This document shows positions 14,870-17,255 of a stretch of 17,255 nt of DNA, one piece after another. Location of the stretch: positions 1-17,255 of the forward strand of contig DASUTB010000123.1 of NCBI GenBank assembly GCA_036374835.1. Direction: 5' to 3'. The position numbers and the translations under genes were made by a program. This DNA is from DASUTB01 sp036374835 (GTDB lineage: Bacteria > Actinomycetota > Actinomycetes > Jiangellales > Jiangellaceae). The notes under the pieces are model-generated. The model saw only the letters and a program-made list of their open reading frames with translations, made no database searches and was not told the origin of the DNA. How positions within the stretch are numbered: position 1 is the stretch's first letter; each line of letters starts with the position of its first letter.

Positions 14870-15836
14870 GACGGTCGACTCCACCTTCCCGTTCACTCCG
14901 GCTCACCGGCACCACCTCGGTGCCGACACCACCGCGCGCGGCGGCGGCGATCTGTTCCAGCGACGTGATGACGGCACGCTGCCCGCCCTGCTCGACGAAC
15001 CGGCACGCCGCCTCCACTTTCGGACCCATACTGCCGGACTCGAACTGGCCCGCGTCGGCATGTCGCCGCATGGTCGGCACGTCCACTCTTTCTATGGGCT
15101 TCGCGTCCGGTGTCCCGAAGTCCAGCACCGCGTGGTCCACATCGGTGGCGATCACCAGGACGTCGGCGCCGACCGTCCGGCCGAGCAGTGCGGCCGCCAG
15201 ATCCTTGTCGATCACCGCCTCGACGCCGCGGACCGAGCCGTCCCGATCGCGCACGACGGGCACGCCTCCCCCACCGGCCGCAACGACGACGTACCTGGCC
15301 GCGATCAACGTGGACACCGCCGGTGCGTCGAGGATCCGCCGAGGCTGCGGGCTCGGCACCACGCGCCGCCAGCCGCGTTCACCGCGATCCTCCCAGTTCT
15401 GGCCGTGCTCGATGAGCGGCAGCGCCTCGTCGCGAGGGAGATAGCGTCCGATCGGTTTGGTCGGCCGCTCGAACGCGGGATCGGCGGCGTCGACCAGGGT
15501 GCGGGTGACGAGTGCCGCGACGGGACGGTCGACGCCGCGCGCGGCCAGCGCCCGCTCGAGCGCGTTCATCAGGATCATCCCGATGGTCCCCTGAGTCTGC
15601 GCACCACACCAGTCCAGCGTCACCGGCGGGACGACGGCCGCCGCCAGTTCGTTCTTGACCAGCAGGTTGCCCACCTGTGGTCCGTTCCCGTGGGTGAGCA
15701 CCACGTCGACGCCGTCGGCGATCAGGTCGGCCACCGGCTCGACGGCGACCGCCACGGCGGCTATCTGGTCCTCGGGCCGCGCCCGGCCGTCCGGACTCGT
15801 CATGGCGTTTCCGCCCAGCGCTACCAACGTCCTCAC
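14862..15836 (-). CDS. arcC: Carbamate kinase
   Basis: Catalyses reversible phosphate transfer between carbamoyl phosphate and ADP, giving ATP plus carbamate (then NH3 and CO2). This is the energy-yielding end of arginine, agmatine and allantoin/ureide breakdown. It is 324 residues from GTG 15836, near the usual 310. Amino-acid-kinase landmarks are LVALGGNAM at the N-terminus, THGNGPQVGN at 48-57, VAAGGGGVPVV near 186-194, IDKDLAAALL, VLVIATDVDHA and GSMGPKVEAA with Lys273. The GTG has no Shine-Dalgarno; a TAGGCT box 8 bases upstream suggests a leaderless message. No arginine deiminase, ornithine carbamoyltransferase or allantoin genes are present; the partner is barbiturase, overlapped by 8 bases. 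The carbamoyl phosphate donor in this context is therefore unknown. Confidence 0.94.
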   Translation of the reverse strand: MRTLVALGGNAMTSPDGRARPEDQIAAVAVAVEPVADLIADGVDVVLTHGNGPQVGNLLVKNELAAAVVPPVTLDWCGAQTQGTIGMILMNALERALAARGVDRPVAALVTRTLVDAADPAFERPTKPIGRYLPRDEALPLIEHGQNWEDRGERGWRRVVPSPQPRRILDAPAVSTLIAARYVVVAAGGGGVPVVRDRDGSVRGVEAVIDKDLAAALLGRTVGADVLVIATDVDHAVLDFGTPDAKPIERVDVPTMRRHADAGQFESGSMGPKVEAACRFVEQGGQRAVITSLEQIAAAARGGVGTEVVPVSRSEREGGVDRHA

Positions 15837-15844
15837 GGGACGCG

Positions 15845-15850
15845 AGCCTA
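15845..15850 (-). promoter_or_regulatory. Possible leaderless -10 box upstream of carbamate kinase
   Basis: On the minus strand TAGGCT fits TANNNT and ends 8 bases before the GTG start, so transcription could begin at or next to the start codon. This fits the absence of a ribosome site. No -35 is visible at 17 bp. The alternative is readthrough from tetR, which ends 70 bases upstream on the same strand. Confidence 0.25.
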
Positions 15851-15906
15851 AGGCACTGTGTCAGGTAGCTGCCCGTCGCGGCTGCCGACGTCACGTCTGA
15901 AGGCAT

Positions 15907-16527
15907 TCAATCTGAGCAGAGCAGCTCGACATACCGCCGCAGGTGCGCGAGCTGGCGCCGCACCGCGGACGGGTCGCCGGTGGCACGCGCAAGCAGGAAC
16001 GCCCCTTCGAACACCGTGAAGACCTGGTCGGCCAGTGCCGTCAGGTCCAGCTCACGGAGACGAGGGTGGCTCTTGGCGGCCTCGTTTAGTTTGGCCAGGA
16101 TCCGGTGGCGCCAGGCCATCACCGACCCGAGAACGATGCCGTCGGTCTCGGCGTCGGCAAGCTCGGTCTCGTAGATGAACGAGACGAACAGGCAGCTCGG
16201 CTGGACGGCCAAGATGTCATCGGTCGCCTCCTCGAACCCGCGAAGGAAAGCGATCAGCTGCTCGGCCGCATCGTCGGAGCCGGCCTCGGCGGCCGCCATG
16301 TGCTCCTCCAGCACGTGCTCGTCGGCTCGGGCGTACTGCTCGACAAGCGCACGCCCCAGCGCGGCTTTGGTCGGAAAGTGATGGAAGAACGCACCCTTGG
16401 ACGCCCCGGCGTCGGCGAGCACCGCGTCGACCGTGGTGGCGGCGAAGCCGTGCTCGAGGACGAGCCGCCGAGCGGCGTCGAGGATCCGCTCGCGCGCGGG
16501 CGTGGGCCTGGTGCTGACAGTCGGCAT
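15907..16527 (-). CDS. TetR/AcrR-family transcriptional repressor
   Basis: 206 residues. The N-terminal DNA-binding domain reads ERILDAARRLVLEHGFAATTVDAVLADAGASKGAFFHHFPTK within residues 13-54, with the helix-turn-helix at about 31-50. This is a canonical TetR pattern, and the KGAFFHHF recognition helix is common in NemR/AcrR-like members. The C-terminal half is the variable ligand-binding and dimerisation part and contains a single Cys (CLFVSFIYETE) plus a Cys four residues from the end. It is divergent from a methyltransferase gene; the 85-base gap holds two palindromes with ACAGACC/GGTCTGT arms, so it probably represses both itself and the methyltransferase. The ATG lacks a ribosome site, and a TATGCT box 6 bases upstream predicts a leaderless message. 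A role on the carbamate kinase-barbiturase pair downstream is possible but no matching site is seen there. Confidence 0.93.
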   Translation of the reverse strand: MPTVSTRPTPARERILDAARRLVLEHGFAATTVDAVLADAGASKGAFFHHFPTKAALGRALVEQYARADEHVLEEHMAAAEAGSDDAAEQLIAFLRGFEEATDDILAVQPSCLFVSFIYETELADAETDGIVLGSVMAWRHRILAKLNEAAKSHPRLRELDLTALADQVFTVFEGAFLLARATGDPSAVRRQLAHLRRYVELLCSD

Positions 16528-16533
16528 GGGGCA

Positions 16534-16539
16534 AGCATA
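16534..16539 (-). promoter_or_regulatory. -10 box TATGCT of the tetR gene (leaderless start)
   Basis: Read on the minus strand, TATGCT matches TANNNT and ends 6 bases before the tetR ATG, placing the expected transcription start at the A of ATG. The region where a -35 would lie overlaps operator 1, so repressor binding there would give autoregulation. The -35 itself is not recognisable. Confidence 0.5.
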
Positions 16540-16544
16540 ACGAG

Positions 16545-16573
16545 TTGACAGACCAAATGGTCTGTTCTATTGT
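16545..16573 (+). promoter_or_regulatory. Sigma-70-type promoter of the methyltransferase gene
   Basis: TTGACA (16545-16550), a 17-base spacer and TATTGT (16568-16573) form a near-consensus vegetative promoter facing the methyltransferase, with the start expected near 16580. The spacer is almost entirely filled by operator 1, so bound repressor should exclude RNA polymerase. Confidence 0.8.
16548..16565. promoter_or_regulatory. Operator 1, perfect palindrome in the promoter spacer
   Basis: ACAGACCAAATGGTCTGT has perfect 8-base arms (ACAGACCA/TGGTCTGT) around a 2-base centre. It lies between the -35 and -10 of the methyltransferase promoter, next to the tetR -10. Size and symmetry are typical of a TetR-dimer site. 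Confidence 0.75.
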
Positions 16574-16574
16574 C

Positions 16575-16596
16575 ACAGACCGACTAGTTGGTCTGT
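16575..16596. promoter_or_regulatory. Operator 2, near-perfect palindrome over the transcription start
   Basis: Outer arms ACAGACC (16575-16581) and GGTCTGT (16590-16596) are the same half-sites as in operator 1. They surround a central ACTAGT palindrome, with one mismatched pair in 22 bases. It directly follows the -10 box and covers the predicted start of the methyltransferase message. The half-site spacing is 8 bases against 4 in operator 1. Confidence 0.7.
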
Positions 16597-16612
16597 AGAT
16601 TGGAGTGCAACA

Positions 16613-17255
16613 GTGCCCGCCGCAACACCCGCCATTCAGAGCACGGATCATCGCACCGCCCGCCGTCAGCAACGCTTCGCCAAGCTGTGGCGTTCGATGG
16701 ACCAGGCCGTCCACGAGCAAGTGCTTCCGGCCAAGCGCGCCGTGCTCCACGACCTTCCTGCCCATATCGTGGAGATCGGCCCCGGCCGCGGCAGCAACTT
16801 CAGCCTCTACCCGCAGGGCGCACGTGTCGTCGGGTTCGAACCGAACCCGTACTTCGACGATGATCTGGGCGAGGCGGCGCGCGAGCACGGTCTCGAGTTG
16901 GAGCTGCGGCGCGACCTGCTCGCCGACCGACTCCCTGCGGCGTCCGCGGACGTCGTGGTGTCGACGCTCGTGCTGTGCTCGGTCCCCGACGCGCCGGCGA
17001 TGCTGGACGAGATCTGGCGAGTGCTGAAACCAGGTGGGCGGCTGTTGTTCATCGAACACGTTGCGGCGCCGCAGCACGGTCTGCGCCGGGCCTATCAGCG
17101 TCTGGTTCGCCGTCCCTGGCGGTGGCTCGGCGACGGGTGCGACACGTGCGCCCGCACCGCGGAGCAACTGGAGGCGTCCCGGTTCGAGCTGAGCGACACA
17201 GAGCTCCGGCCACTCGGCTCGAATCTCGATCCGACCAACCTCACGATGTGGGGCA
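16613..17255 (+). CDS. Class I SAM-dependent methyltransferase, 3' end outside window
   Basis: An open frame from GTG 16613 to the window edge gives 214 residues and no stop. GGAG at 16602-16605 lies 7 bases before the GTG. Motif I is VEIGPGRGSN (53-62), the SAM-binding glycine loop; the acidic residue after strand 2 is in VVGFEPNPY (Glu76). SADVVVSTLVLCSVPDAPAMLDEIWRVLKPGGRLLFIEHV is the classic motif II/III run of UbiE/METTL7-like methyltransferases. A CDTCARTAEQLEASRF segment near the edge also fits METTL7-like small-molecule, thiol or alkyl methyltransferases. The N-terminus RFAKLWRSMD suggests no signal peptide. It is divergent from tetR and driven by a strong promoter blocked by two operators, so it is the likely regulated target. 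The methyl acceptor is unknown. Confidence 0.88.
   Translation, partial: MPAATPAIQSTDHRTARRQQRFAKLWRSMDQAVHEQVLPAKRAVLHDLPAHIVEIGPGRGSNFSLYPQGARVVGFEPNPYFDDDLGEAAREHGLELELRRDLLADRLPAASADVVVSTLVLCSVPDAPAMLDEIWRVLKPGGRLLFIEHVAAPQHGLRRAYQRLVRRPWRWLGDGCDTCARTAEQLEASRFELSDTELRPLGSNLDPTNLTMWG

Overview
The window is very GC-rich, with strong G/C bias at third codon positions, GTG starts, and apparently leaderless promoters of the TAnnnT type. This points to a high-GC actinobacterium (Actinomycetota). The genus cannot be named from the sequence alone. I see no rRNA, tRNA, CRISPR array, insertion sequence or phage gene.

Layout. (1) 1-4364, housekeeping: the 3' end of a potassium channel gene carrying the TVGYGD filter, a ParE/GyrB-type topoisomerase subunit, a perfect 18-bp convergent terminator hairpin, a class III CoA-transferase on the minus strand, and divergently from it a small SpoT/Mesh1-like HD hydrolase. 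(2) 4522-11135, DNA repair: a two-gene operon with an ATGA overlap. It encodes an AddB-like protein with a C-terminal PD-(D/E)XK nuclease and an AddA/RecB-like UvrD-family helicase-nuclease. Together they look like a heterodimeric double-strand-break resection machine in which both subunits carry a nuclease. (3) 11205-12791, minus strand: a D-amino-acid-oxidase-like flavoenzyme and a RibD-C/dihydrofolate-reductase-like protein. (4) 12795-13770: a disturbed stretch with a coding-like fragment that has no start and an Ig-like-domain ORF that looks like the 3' end of a larger secreted protein. (5) 13763-15836, minus strand: a barbiturase overlapping a carbamate kinase by 8 bp, suggesting cyclic ureide/pyrimidine catabolism. 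(6) 15907-17255: a TetR-family repressor divergent from a SAM-dependent methyltransferase that runs off the window. The intergenic DNA holds a near-consensus TTGACA-17-TATTGT promoter and two operator-like palindromes.

How the genes work together. The clearest functional units are the helicase-nuclease pair (one machine), carbamate kinase plus barbiturase (translationally coupled, nitrogen/ureide catabolism), and TetR plus methyltransferase (a repressor and its likely target, sharing operators). The rest are single genes with no visible partner in the window.
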